A stretch of 25,846 bases of DNA from Tubiluchus corallicola (Eukaryota; Priapulida; Priapulimorpha; Priapulimorphida; Tubiluchidae). Shown here in pieces: positions 1 through 11,635 of this stretch. The position numbers were made by a program, and so were the translations under genes. Under the pieces are notes generated by a model. That model saw only the letters and a list, made by a program, of their open reading frames with translations, did not search any database and was not told where the DNA came from. Numbering within the stretch: position 1 is the stretch's first letter; the number at the start of each line of letters is the position of its first letter. The stretch lies in assembly GCA_030141605.1 (NCBI GenBank), contig JAQGDQ010001654.1:5001-30846 (forward strand). The letters are read 5' to 3'.

Positions 1-752
1 CTGCTCAGCCACAGTCGACGCTGCAGCTCCATCAATGTGATCAATAACTGACTCTCTTGGCGCACACTCCATTGTCTTCAGAGACAGAAGGATGCCAACA
101 AGAATTGACATACATGTACATTGTACAGTATAAAGGCTGTCATAAGGTCATTGTTGCCTAGTCTTCCCATGAACCTTTAGACAATGGTAGGATATTAAGG
201 TTGTCTCAACAAACCAGTGTTACATCCTGCCCTGGTCTTCCCTACTCGCCCAGGGGGTTTCGAGTTAAATTATGCAAATCAGTTGAAAACGTCATGATTA
301 CAGAAGAAATTAAAATGGAGTCGTGCGAAACTCATCCCGAAAAATCAATTGATCAGACTTGGGATAAGTGGGAAATTCGCTTATCTGTGCGAAGAAAAAC
401 GAAAAGAATTGAATTCTTTGTTTAGTTTATTCATAAGATATTTAACTTTTAGATTCACATGCTGTGGTGACGTTACATTCTGTTATATTACAGCATATAC
501 TACAGTTCAAACAACGTCCTTTGAAATGAAGACAGGATGATTTTTCATACACTACCTAATTTTCATGTCCGATAAAAAGTCGACATTTTAACACAATTAC
601 TACTGCAAAAGCGTTTCTAGTAATTAAAAAATAGATTAAAAAATTAATTAACGACGAGCGAGCCCAACTATTGATGACATCACAAACTAACATGATTTTC
701 AATAGCAAAAATATTCCACCAGCGTGTTGCACATGTTTTTGTCAAAACAAAC
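1..752. other. Non-coding stretch, no gene recognised
   Basis: The two short overlapping frames at 201-540 lack any family signature and codon regularity, so no gene is called. Confidence 0.45.
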
Positions 753-3172
753 ATTGAAGTACAGTGCTACTGTAAGAGATTCAGTGTGTTGTGCTAAAAC
801 TAGGCAAGTTTTAAGATAAAAATTCAAATTTCAAATTTACCACTGTACTCACCATGAGCTGTCGAACGTGTGTAGTTCGTCACAAACTGACACTTCTGAA
901 CTGAGAGGTACAGCACCGGTTTTTTGTACAATGCGTTTTCGAAATGCAGACGCTAGTGCCCGTATAACTATCGAATAGCGAAATGCATGTAACAGGGAAG
1001 AATTAGTGACGCGAACGTAAAATTGTGTTTGTGTGGTAATAATTCTTTCACGTAAGTCATTTTTGAAAAAATAGTATGTTTCCTTTTGATATTTTAAAGA
1101 GTAGATTGTTTTGACTTACAGTTTAAGATTGGATCCGGTTTTGCTTTAAACATGATCAAGACTAAGTTTTCAAATATAGCGTTCACACAATGTCTAAAGG
1201 CCTGTGCACACTGACTTTGAAATACTTTTGAACATGATAATACAAAATAGTAACGTTGCCACGTTCATTATAGTAGCGATTTTTCACTTTTTCTTTGTAC
1301 ATCGAGGCTTTTCAGATTTTCACTGAAAAAATGTCATAATTTAACATGATTATTGAGACACGATCGTTTCAGCCATGGAAGCCATTATCAAACCATAAAT
1401 GAAGCCAGAAAGAAATAATACATTAATGATGCAAAGGCACAAACTGAAACTACAAAACAACAGATTAGAATTTAACTTATCAAAATGAGCTGGGTTGTAA
1501 CCAAGTTTCACCAGTGACGTCACAGTAATTGGCTTCATTTTTTCGATTAGTATCAGTGCTTGGCGCCGTCCACCAGTGACGTCACAGTAATTGACTTCAT
1601 TTTTTTCCGATTAGAATCAGGGCTTGGCGCCATCCACCAGTGACGTCACAGTTATTGACTTGATTTTTTTCCGATTAGAATCAGGGCTTGGCGCCGTCCA
1701 CCAGTGAGGTCACATTAATTTAGCATACTGTTTTCATTAGTGTAACGGAAGAAACTGCAGGGAAATGTAGAAAATTTTTACCTAACACATGAGAACCAGA
1801 AAAGAACACAAACCAAGTCTATATAATGAAAAACTAGAGCATTAAGCTTTATAAGAACAAAACAACTTTTACATTTTGCACAATTTACCACAAGTGGGAG
1901 ACTTGGAAATAATGGTTTGCCCTTTTCCGGTTCTCACGTGATAGGTAAAAATTGTGCCTCTTCCCTCCGATTTATCCCGTTACTACCTAGTTTACTTTGA
2001 TAAATTGTAATCGAAAAAAATGAAGCCAATTACTGTGACGTCACTGGTGGACGGCGCCAAGCCCTGATTCTAATCGCAAACGTGAAGTCAATTGCTGTGA
2101 CGTCACTGGTGAAACTTGGTTACAACCCAGCTTATTTTGATAAGTTAAATTCTAATCTGTCGTTTTGTAGTTTCAGTTTGTGAATTGGCTTCCATGACTG
2201 AAACAATCATCTCTCAATTAACATGTTTTAACATTATTTTGATTTAAAAATTACAACATTTTTTCTGAAAATCTGAAAAGCCTCGATGTGAAAACAGAAA
2301 GTGAAAACTCACTACTATAATGAACGTGGCAACGTTACTATTTCGTGTTATCAAGTTCAAAAGTATTTCAAAGTCAATGTGGACAGGCCTTTACACATTA
2401 TGTGAACGCTATTGAAGTACAGTGCTTCTGTAAGATATTCAGTGTGTTGTACTAAAACTAGGCAAGTTTTAAGATAAAAATTCAAGTTTCAGATTTACTG
2501 CTGTGCTCATGTATGAGCTGTCGAACGTGTGTACTTCGTCACAAATCAACACATCTGAAGTTGGAGGTGCAACACCTGTTTTTGTGTAACGCGTTTCCGA
2601 AATGCAGGCTCTAGTGCCCGTCTAACTATGGAATAGTGAAACGCATGTAACAACGAAGAACTAGTGGCGCGAACGTGAAATTGTGTTTGTGTGGTAATAA
2701 TTCTTTCACGTAACCCATTTTTGAAAAAATAGTTTGTTTCCTTTCAATATTTTAAAGAGTAGATTTATTTGACTTACAGTTTAAGATTGGATCCGGTTTT
2801 GCTTTAAACATGATCAAGACTAAGTTTTCAAATATGGCGTTCACACAATGTGTAAAGGCCTGTGCACACTGACTTTGAAATACTTTTGAACATGATAATA
2901 CAAAATAGTTACGTTGCCACAGTCATTATAGTAGCGATTTTTCACTTTTTCTTTGTACATGGAGGCTTTCAGATTTTCACTGAAAAAATGTCATAATTTA
3001 ACATGATTATTGAGACACGATCGTTTCAGTCATAGAAGCCATTATCAAACTATAAATGAAGCCAGAAAGAAATAATACATTAATGATGCAAAGGCGCAAA
3101 CTGAAACTACAAAACAACAGATTAGAATTTACCAGTGATTTCACCAGTGACGTCACAGTAATTGACTTCATT
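753..3172. repeat. Snap-back repeat complex (direct and inverted copies of one unit)
   Basis: A unit at 753-1545 (ATTGAAGTACAG to GACGTCACAGTAATTG) recurs directly at 2411-3172, with small indels including a 30-bp loss near 3131. Between them, 1922-2412 is an inverted partial copy: for instance GGCGTTCACACAATG-type sequence at c. 1180 matches ATTATGTGAACGC at 2397-2409, and 1773-1804 pairs with 1922-1953. No coding capacity. It is either a foldback or non-autonomous element or a local inverted duplication. Confidence 0.85.
1509..1725. repeat. 62-64-bp tandem repeat carrying TGACGTCA (CRE-type) palindromes
   Basis: CCAGTGACGTCACAG starts at 1511, 1573 and 1637, with a mutated CCAGTGAGGTCACAT at 1701. 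Inverted counterparts with TGACGTCA are at 2036 and 2098, and another in direct orientation at 3148. The palindrome equals the cAMP-response-element core; whether any protein binds it here is unknown. Confidence 0.8.
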
Positions 3173-4111
3173 CATAAGTCACCTATGTAGGTAGTTCTGA
3201 AGTAGCAAAACAACTGAGACCTTATATTATACATGAACGTAATATTAGTTAATTTTAGCCATTTTTCTGGTTATAATCATGGTTAAAAGATGCCACCGAG
3301 ACTTATGTAACTCAGGTGTTCAGTTTAAGAGTGGTATATGGAATGGAAGAATCAAGTTTATTCCATTTCCTTAGCCTAGCAAAAGGAAAAATACAAAAAC
3401 CTAATAAATCTTGCAGACGAGCAAATGATCAGTTAATATAGAAAAATACATCGCAGGCTTGATGTTCGTATGTTTAAAGGCAAGAGAGACTTAATATTTT
3501 TGTTGCTCATTTATTGTAAAGCAAGGCTAACTGACTTAGTTTCTTTGTTATACTTATGTCTCTGCATTTTGTAGTGCTTTGAAACTTCGTCTCTACATTC
3601 TGTTTAAATTGAAAAATCATTTTTAGACAACTTGAAGTGTTAATTTCGTTTAAAAAACCTGCTGTTCTGCAAATTTGTGTTGATGAAAAAGAGCAATCAG
3701 TTTATCTGCTGATTAGACATTAGTTGTGACTGTCATGTTGTTTAGTTTAGTTGAGACAGTTGTTGTCCTGTGTGAGCTGTTGTCCCGAATGCTGCTGAGC
3801 GTGCTTACGTCACAGAGGAGGCGGAGCGATAGACCAATATGCAACTATGACGTCATTGTCACAGGGACCAGTATTATACAATCAATTTCCTTACTGTAAA
3901 ACTTCGCTTTGTTTTTGCCTGGAAAATATTCCTCTGTTTTTCACTTATTTGCTTTCTACATGTTTCATATAATTCATACTTAGGTAATTCACATATAATT
4001 TCATATAATATAGATAATTTTCATATAATTCACATTTCACTAGGAGCCTTTTAATGTGATGTGTTCAATTTTAGGGTGTTGTTCTCATAGATTTAGTTTT
4101 AGTTTTACCCA
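3173..4111. other. Non-coding AT-rich stretch, no gene recognised
   Basis: No repeats or coding signature apart from one TGACGTCA at 3848-3855 and short CATATAATT repeats near 3960-4035. Confidence 0.45.
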
Positions 4112-4943
4112 ATTCTCATCCACGTGTGATATTGATAAGTTTATACTTTTAAACAAAAGTGGAGATGTGGAAGTTTTCCAGAATTCTCATCCACGTGTGA
4201 TATTGATAAGTTTATATTTTAAACATAAGTGGAGATGTGGAAGTTTTCCAGAATTCTCATCCACGTGTGATATTGATAAGTTTATATTTTTAAACAAAAG
4301 TGGAGATGTGGAAGTTTTCCAGAATTCTCATCCACGTGTGATATTGATAAGTTTATATTTTAAACATAAGTGGAGATGTGGAAGTTTTCCAGAATTCTCA
4401 TCCACGTGTGATATCGATAAGTTTATATTTTAAACAAAAGTGGAGATGTGGAAGTTTTCCAGAATTCTCATCCACGTGTGATATTGATAAGTTTATATTT
4501 TTAAACAAAAGTGGAGATGTGGAAGTTTTCCAGAATTCTCATCCACGTGTGATATTGATAAGTTTATATTTTAAACAAAAGTGGAGATGTGGAAGTTTTC
4601 CAGAATTCTCATCCACGTGTGATATTGATAAGTTTATATTTTTAAACAAAAGTGGAGATGTGGAAGTTTTCCAGAATTCTCATCCACGTGTGATATTGAT
4701 AAGTTTATATTTTTAAACAAAAGTGGAGATGTGGAAGTTTTCCAGAATTCTCATCCACGTGTGATATTGATAAGTTTATATTTTAAACAAAAGTGGAGAT
4801 GTGGAAGTTTTAGAATTCTCATCCACGTGTGATATTGATAAGTTTATTTTTAAACAAAAGTGGAGATGTGGAGTTTTTCAGAATTCTCATCCTGGTGATA
4901 ATGATAAGTTTATATTTTAAACAAAAGTGGAGATGTGGAAGTT
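4112..4943. repeat. 70/71-bp tandem array, 12 copies
   Basis: CCACGTG recurs at 4120, 4191, 4261, 4332, 4402, 4472, 4543, 4613, 4684, 4755 and 4823, with a mutated twelfth copy at 4891. The 70/71 difference comes from four or five T in TTTATATTTT. Each of the first eleven copies holds CACGTG (E-box core) and GATAAG (GATA core), plus GAATTC in most. The two repetitive open frames through it reflect the near 47-codon period of two units. Confidence 0.95.
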
Positions 4944-5103
4944 AAGAAATTGTTGATTAATTGTGCATAAAATTTTAACAAAACGAGATTCTAAATTAAG
5001 ATGTAGGAATTAATTTTGCTAAGAATTAATGTATTCAGTGAGCACTGTGATATATACGTAGACGTGTTTCTTATAAATTATGATAGTTTTTAATCGCTTA
5101 AAA

Positions 5104-5492
<389 letters not shown>

Positions 5493-6119
5493 TAATTAAC
5501 TTTCTGACATAATTTTTGATTTCTTTGCACGAAACGTAGTTCCTGTTAACCAAATGTTGCATTACTTCTGGGACACCCTGTATGTGCACGAAGCATCTGG
5601 TTTATGACTTGAATAAATGCATTTTGCCTTCGATGTTCAAGTAATAAAGGCAATTTTAGCTAAAACCTTCATATGCTTAATAATAAATTGATAAGCTTAC
5701 GTAATAAACTATCATTGAAAGATGAAATGTAACATTCATAAACACGAAACACGGCCAACTTAATTGTCATGTGTTTGTTTCTAAGCATCGACCGGAAACG
5801 GATGTTCAAAACTACATGTTGAGGTCTAGATAGCTAGCACATTCCCGTGTGAAAAACACCCACACGAATAATCCTCCTAATCCTACTTAGCAGATTTTAT
5901 TAACAATATATTATTACTTCCGGTTCATTAATCAATAACTTCCGTAACATCTAAAGTTAATCAAGCAAAAGCGAAAGTTCAATAAACACGGTATTCTGTC
6001 ACTGAAATAGCAATAGAGAGACTCGTTGTTTATAATATTCAGTCAGGTATAACCGAAATATCTTTTCACGGTTCCAGCGAATGATGATGATCGTGAAAAG
6101 GTCAAAGGTTAAGTGCACC
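5493..6119. other. Non-coding stretch, no gene recognised
   Basis: A TGGGACACCCTGTATG string near 5568-5583 resembles a terminus seen in several invertebrate transposons, but no partner end was found. Confidence 0.4.
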
Positions 6120-6700
6120 AGGCAACGCATTTGTGTACACTTGGCAATGCTTCGCAACCCATGCTGTTGTAATAGTAAAAGTTTTACCAGCTAGCTAGAA
6201 CCTTACCTAGTTCATTTTTTCTTGTTCCCAAGCAAGATCCTGCTAGTACATCACTCTACGCACAGACTAATAAATGATTAACTAAAGTCCGTGTAAAACA
6301 ACTGAAGTTACTAAACTGATGAGGCAGGCGACTTTGCTTTACACGCATGTCACGTGACGGTTGTAAGATCCTGCTAGTAAACCACTTTATGCACAGACTA
6401 ATGAATGATTAAGTAAAGTCCACGTAAAACTACTGAAGTTACTGATCTGATGAGGCAGACGGCTTTGCTCTACACTTGTGTCACGTGACGGTTGTAGTTG
6501 CTAGGGTACACCTACAACAACTCGGCGTGGGCATAACGAAAATGTGGAAAAGCTCCTTATCTGCTTACGTTTGAAGTACAGATGTACTTTAAAAAGGCAA
6601 ATCTATCTACGTGTGGTACACTTTCACCTACAGCAACTGCGCGTGCGCACAACAAAACTGTGAAAAGGCTCATTATTGTAGTTGATCGATTTTGCGTTCT
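6120..6700 (+). repeat. Dispersed repeat, copy 1 (plus orientation, with a 131-bp internal tandem duplication)
   Basis: AAGATCCTGCTAGTA starts at 6234 and again at 6365, each continuing through CACAGACTAAT, CTGAAGTTACT, GATGAGGCAG and GTCACGTGACGGTTGTA. Further on are GTGGTACACTTTCACC and CAACTGCGCGTGCGCACAA. The same blocks reappear in copies 2, 3 and 4. Confidence 0.88.
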
Positions 6701-7216
6701 CTCATAACAAATCTAATGACGTAGGACTATGATCTGCACGTGTTTTCACGTAAACAAGTAAACAACACAGTAAACATATGATGTCGATACGCTCTGGTTT
6801 TTATTGGCTGTTGCAGATGCTTCATTATGACGTCATCTCTGCCACGATTTCGTTTCTGGGTTGCGTTCTAGCACACACAGTGACGTCACACATTGTCATC
6901 TATTGTCACTGTCGTCTTTATTATTTACAACACTGATTCGCTGATGACTAAAAAACGTTCATCATCATCATCATCATCATCAGCATCATCATCATCATTT
7001 GCCCATTACGTCTATTGTAGACATTGGGCGGACAGAACTCTAAAATAAAAGAAATCTGCCCTTAAGATTGGTTAACACAGCAGTTAATCCAGCAAAAAAC
7101 TAGACTCTGTTATGCCAGTGGCTTGTCAGCACCACTTCCGATTCACTTTCACTTTCTTCTGTGCTTGAAGAAATCTATTCTCTTGTTCACAGAAGTGAAA
7201 GAAGTTCATGTCTTTT
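6700..7216. other. 3' flank / presumptive 3'UTR of the receptor gene
   Basis: No further gene seen. It contains a short CAT microsatellite (6960-6998, interrupted by one CAG) and two TGACGTCA palindromes (6828-6835 and 6881-6888), plus the candidate poly(A) signals. Confidence 0.5.
6917..6922 (-). promoter_or_regulatory. Candidate poly(A) signal AATAAA for the receptor gene
   Basis: TTTATT on the plus strand gives AATAAA on the minus strand about 295 nt past the receptor stop. A second AATAAA lies at 6805-6800. AT-rich DNA makes chance hits common, so this marks only a plausible 3' end. Confidence 0.3.
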
Positions 7217-7507
7217 TTACACGACAGTCGACATGGTGCGACTGTAGTAACCTCTGCACTCCTCGTCTTTACCACAAGACAGCAATTTCCTAAAGGCTCG
7301 TCTAAACTTGGCAGACATGGCGTTGTAGAGGATGGGATTGATGGCGCTGTTGATGTAGATGAGTATCTTGGCGAAGAGAAAGTACCAGATGTCGCTGAAA
7401 AGCGGTTGCTTGTTGAGAAAACGGAATGAATTGTAGAGAACGATGAATCTATATGGAACCCAGAGTACAGCAAACAAAACCACTATTACTACTAACATCT
7501 TTACTAC
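7217..7507 (-). CDS. TRHR: TRH-receptor-like class A GPCR, coding exon 2 (TM6-TM7, C-tail)
   Basis: Residues 274-369 of the same receptor. The acceptor is TATTTTACAG|GTAGTAAAG (AG at 7509-7508), phase 0, so the junction reads ...SSRLQ|VVKML, closely parallel to SRKQVTKML at the same place in human TRHR. TM6 carries LWVPYR (W289, P291, Y292; Y292 matches human Tyr282). TM7 carries NSAINPILY (NPxxY at 330-334). K320 takes the place of human Arg306, which contacts the TRH amide, a conservative change in the binding pocket. Extracellular loop 3 is about four residues longer than in human. After TM7 come KFRRAFRKL (probably helix 8) and cysteines C351 and C357, which could be palmitoylated. The protein ends STVV, a class I PDZ-ligand pattern. 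The stop TAA is at 7219-7217. The total of 369 residues compares with 398 in human TRHR; the tail is much shorter. The open frame continues upstream of the acceptor to about 7810, but that part is repeat-derived and lacks receptor similarity. Confidence 0.87.
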   Translation of the reverse strand, partial: VVKMLVVIVVLFAVLWVPYRFIVLYNSFRFLNKQPLFSDIWYFLFAKILIYINSAINPILYNAMSAKFRRAFRKLLSCGKDEECRGYYSRTMSTVV

Positions 7508-7684
7508 CTGTAAAATAAGAGAAAAGTGACAGTAGAGAAAGACAATAAGAATAAAAAAACAAATAACGGAAGTACTTTCGGCTGATGCAGCCATTATGGC
7601 TGTTCTATTATTGGCTAACGCTATCTTGCAGCTTTGGGATGCTGTGAGGCCTGTAGTATTAGCTAATGTGGTGATCGTTAATAA

Positions 7685-7960
7685 AGTCATAGGAAAAGTC
7701 ACAATTATGGCTAGGAAAATGTCACAGGAAAAAGTCACAATTATGGCTAGGAAAAAAGTCACAATTATGGCTACAGGAAAAGTCACAATTATGTCCAGGA
7801 AAAAAGTCACAATTATGTCCAGAAAAAAGTCATAAGAAAAAAGTCACAATCATGGCTAGGAAAATGTCACAGGAAAAGTCACAATCATGGCTAGGAAAAT
7901 GTCACAGGAAAAGTCACAATCATGGCTAGGAAAAAGTGATAGGAAAAAGTCATAGAGAAA
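7685..7960. repeat. Short degenerate tandem repeat (AAAAGTCACAATTATGGCTAGG type)
   Basis: About ten to twelve imperfect copies of a 22-26-bp unit, with cores AAAAGTCACAAT and ATGGCTAGG or ATGTCCAG, interleaved with shorter AAAATGTCACAGG units. It directly precedes the 43-bp array. The open frames through it on both strands are repeat artefacts. Confidence 0.8.
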
Positions 7961-7973
7961 ACTTTTGGAACTT

Positions 7974-10900
7974 GAAACTTTAGGATGCCATTGCATAAAC
8001 TGGCAACTGCTACATTGAAACTTTAGGATGCTGTTGCATAAACTGGCAACTGCTACATTGAAACTTCAGGATGCTGTTGCATAAACTGGCAACTGCTACA
8101 TTGAAACTTTAGGATGCTGTTGCATAAACTGGCAACTGCTACACTGAAACTTTAGGATGCTGCAGCATAAACTTGCAACTGCTACATTGAAACTTTAGGA
8201 TGCTGTTGCATAAACTGGCAACTGCTACATTGAAACTTTAGGATGCCGTTGCATAAACTGGCAACTGCTACATTGAAGCTTTAGGATGCAGTTGCATAAA
8301 CTGGCAACTGCTACATTGAAACTTTAGGATGCAGTTGCATAAACTGGCAACTGCTACATTGAAGCTTTAGGATGCAGTTGCATAAACTGGCAACTGCTAC
8401 ATTGAAACTTTAGGATGCAGTTGCATAAACTGGCAACTGCTACATTGAAACTTTAGGATGCAGTTGCATAAACTGGCAACTGCTACATTGAAACTTTAGG
8501 ATGCTGTTGCATAAACTGGCAACTGCTACATTGAAACTTTAGGATGCTGTTGCATAAACTGGCAACTGCTACATTGAAACTAGGATGCTGTTGCATAAAC
8601 TGGCAACTGCTACATTGAAACTTTAGGATGCCGTTGCATAAATTGGCAACTGCTACATTGAAACTTTAGGATGCTATTGCATAAACTGGCAACTGCTACA
8701 TTGAAACTTTAGGATGCTGTTGCATAAACTGGCAACTGCTACATTGAAACTTTAGGATGCCGTTGCATAAACTGGCAACTGCTACATTGAAGCTTTAGGA
8801 TGCCGTTGCATAAACTGGCAACTGCTACATTGAAACTTTAGGATGCAGTTGCATAAACTGGCAACTGCTACATTGAAACTTTAGGATGCAGTTGCATAAA
8901 CTGGCAACTGCTACACTGAAACTTTAGGATGCCGTTGCATAAACTGGCAACTGCTACATTGAAACTTTAGGATGCTGTTGCATAAACTGGCAACTGCTAC
9001 ATTGAAACTTTAGGATGCTGCAGCATAAACTTGCAACTGCTACATTGAAACTTTAGGATGCCGTTGCATAAACTGGCAACTGCTACATTGAAACTTTAGG
9101 ATGCAGTTGCATAAACTGGCAACTGCTACATTGAAACTTTAGGATGCAGTTGCATAAACTGGCAACTGCTACACTGAAACTTTAGGATGCCGTTGCATAA
9201 ACTGGCAACTGCTACATTGAAACTTTAGGATGCTGTTGCATAAACTGGCAACTGCTACATTGAAACTTTAGGATGCCGTTGCATAAACTGGCAACTGCTA
9301 CATTGAAACTTTAGGATGCCGTTGCATAAACTGGCAACTGCTACATTGAAACTTTAGGATGCCGTTGCATAAACTGGCAACTGCTACATTGAAACTTTAG
9401 GATGCCGTTGCATAAACTGACAACTGCTACATTGAAACTTTAGGATGCAGTTGCATAAACTGGCAACTGCTACATTGAAACTTTAGGATGCAGTTGCATA
9501 ACCTGGCAACTGCTAGATTGAAACTTTAGGATGCTGTTGCATAAACTGGCAACTGCTACATTGAAACTTTAGGATGCCGTTGCATAAACTGGCAACTGCT
9601 ACATTGAAACTTTAGGATGCCGTTGCATAAACTGGCAACTGCTACATTGAAACTTTAGGATGCCGTTGCATAAACTGGCAACTGCTACATTGAAACTTTA
9701 GGATGCCGTTGCATAAACTGGCAACTGCTACATTGAAACTTTAGGATGCCGTTGCATAAACTGGCAACTGCTACATTGAAACTTTAGGATGCTGTTGCAT
9801 AAACTGGCAACTGCTACATTGAAACTTTAGGATGCTGTTGCATAAACTGGCAACTGCTACATTGAAACTTTAGTATGCTGTTGCATAACCTGACAACTGC
9901 TACATTGAAACTTTAGTATGCTGTTGCATAAACTGGCAACTACTACATTGAAACTTTAGGATGCTGTTGCATAAACTGACAACTGCTACATTGAAACTTT
10001 AGGATGCTGTTGCATAAACTGACAACTGCTACATTGAAACTTTAGGATGCCGTTGCATAAACTGGCAACTGCTACATTGAAACTTTAGGATGCCGTTGCA
10101 TAAACTGGCAACTGCTACATTGAAACTTTAGGATGCAGTTGCATAAACTGGCAACTGCTACATTGAAACTTTAGGTTGCAGTTGCATAACCTGGCAACTG
10201 CTAGATTGAAACTTTAGGATGCTGTTGCATAAACTGGCAACTGCTACATTGAAACTTTAGGATGCTGCAGCATAAACTTGCAACTGCTACATTGAAACTT
10301 TAGGATGCCGTTGCATAAACTGGCAACTGCTACATTGAAACTTTAGGATGCCGTTGCATAAACTGACAACTGCTACATTGAAACTTTAGGATGCAGTTGC
10401 ATAAACTGGCAACTGCTACATTGAAACTTTAGGATGCAGTTGCATAACCTGGCAACTGCTAGATTGAAACTTTAGGATGCTGTTGCATAAACTGGCAACT
10501 GCTACATTGAAACTTTAGGATGCCGTTGCATAAACTGGCAACTGCTACATTGAAACTTTAGGATGCCGTTGCATAAACTGGCAACTGCTACATTGAAACT
10601 TTAGGATGCTGTTGCATAAACTGGCAACTGCTACATTGAAACTTTAGGATGCCGCAGCATAAACTTGCAACTGCTACATTGAAACTTTAGGATGCCGTTG
10701 CATAAACTGGCAACTGCTACATTGAAACTTTAGGATGCCGTTGCATAAACTGACAACTGCTACATTGAAACTTTAGGATGCAGTTGCATAAACTGGCAAC
10801 TGCTACATTGAAACTTTAGGATGCCGTTGCATAACCTGGCAACTGCTAGATTGAAACTTTAGGATGCTGTTGCATAAACTGGCAACTGCTACATTGAAAC

Positions 10901-11325
10901 TTTAGGATGCCGTTGCATAAACTGGCAACTGCTACATTGAAACTTTAGGATGCAGTTGCATAAACTGGCAACTGCTAGATTGAAACTTTAGGATGCTGTT
11001 GCATAAACTGGCAACTGCTACATTGAAACTTTAGGATGCCGTTGCATAAACTGGCAACTGCTACATTGAAACTTTAGGATGCCGTTGCATAAACTGGCAA
11101 CTGCTACATTGAAACTTTAGGATGCCGTTGCATAAACCTTCAACTGCTACATTGAAACTTTAGGATGCCGTTGCATAAACTGGCAACTGCTACATTGAAA
11201 CTTTAGGATGCCGTTGCACAAACTGGCAACTGCTACATTGAAACTTTAGGATGCTGTTGCATAAACTGGCAACTGCTACATTGAAGCTTTAGGATGCAGT
11301 TGCATAAACTGGCAACTGCTACATT
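7974..11325. repeat. 43-bp minisatellite/satellite array, 78 copies
   Basis: The unit starts GAAACTTTAGGATGC and continues (A/T/C)GTTGCATAAACTGG then CAACTGCTACATT. Counting GAAAC starts from 7974 to 11326 gives 3,352 bp, which is 78 units of 43 bp less the single 2-bp deletion visible near 8578. Variation is concentrated at the base after GATGC, in a GCTGCAGCATAAACTTG variant, in AACTGAC, and in ACCTGG...TAGATT units. In A-type units GCAGTTGC and GCAACTGC are perfect inverted repeats around an 8-nt loop. T and C types lose one inner pair without a compensating change. Confidence 0.96.
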
Positions 11326-11635
11326 GAAACTTTAAGATGCTAATGCCTTATATGACTAACGCAGTCTTAGAACTTTAGGATGCTCTGCACTGGATTATTG
11401 GCTAAAGCAGTTTGAGGAATTTTGAGTTATTATCGCGCTAATGACTAGTGTAATTACAGAACATTAGGATGATGTTGCATAATTGATTAATGAAATTTAA
11501 AATTTTAGGATGCGGTTGGCTTATTGCCAAGAATGGCCTGGGAAGCCTGTAGTGCTGCTGCGGCACTGCACTGTTTGCTAATGTAACCTTGCTACGTCAG
11601 GATTATGTTGTTTTACTTGTCAAAGAAACATCGGG
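11326..11635. repeat. Decayed satellite monomers between the two arrays
   Basis: The core (AACTTTAGGATG or close variants) recurs at about 11329, 11369, 11460 and 11502 but the rest of each unit has diverged. The stretch at 11467-11495 (GGATGATGTTGCAT then AATTGATTAATGAAA) resembles both the 43-bp unit and the following 56-bp unit. A GCCTGTAGT...GCTAATGT motif here also has a relative at about 7648-7672, left of the 43-bp array. Confidence 0.65.

Noticed and set aside
201-540. Two short overlapping frames (63 and 74 codons)
   Set aside because: No family signature and no splice or codon pattern; expected by chance.
4056-4716. Two repetitive open frames of 112-125 codons
   Set aside because: They follow the 70/71-bp tandem repeat; frame continuity comes from unit length. 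No start context or domain.
5560-5590. TGGGACACCCTGTA as a transposon terminus
   Set aside because: No matching inverted end or target duplication seen nearby; a single short match is not enough.
7508-7810. Upstream extension of the exon 2 open frame as a separate 197-codon gene
   Set aside because: Receptor similarity starts exactly at the splice acceptor; upstream residues derive from the intronic short repeats.
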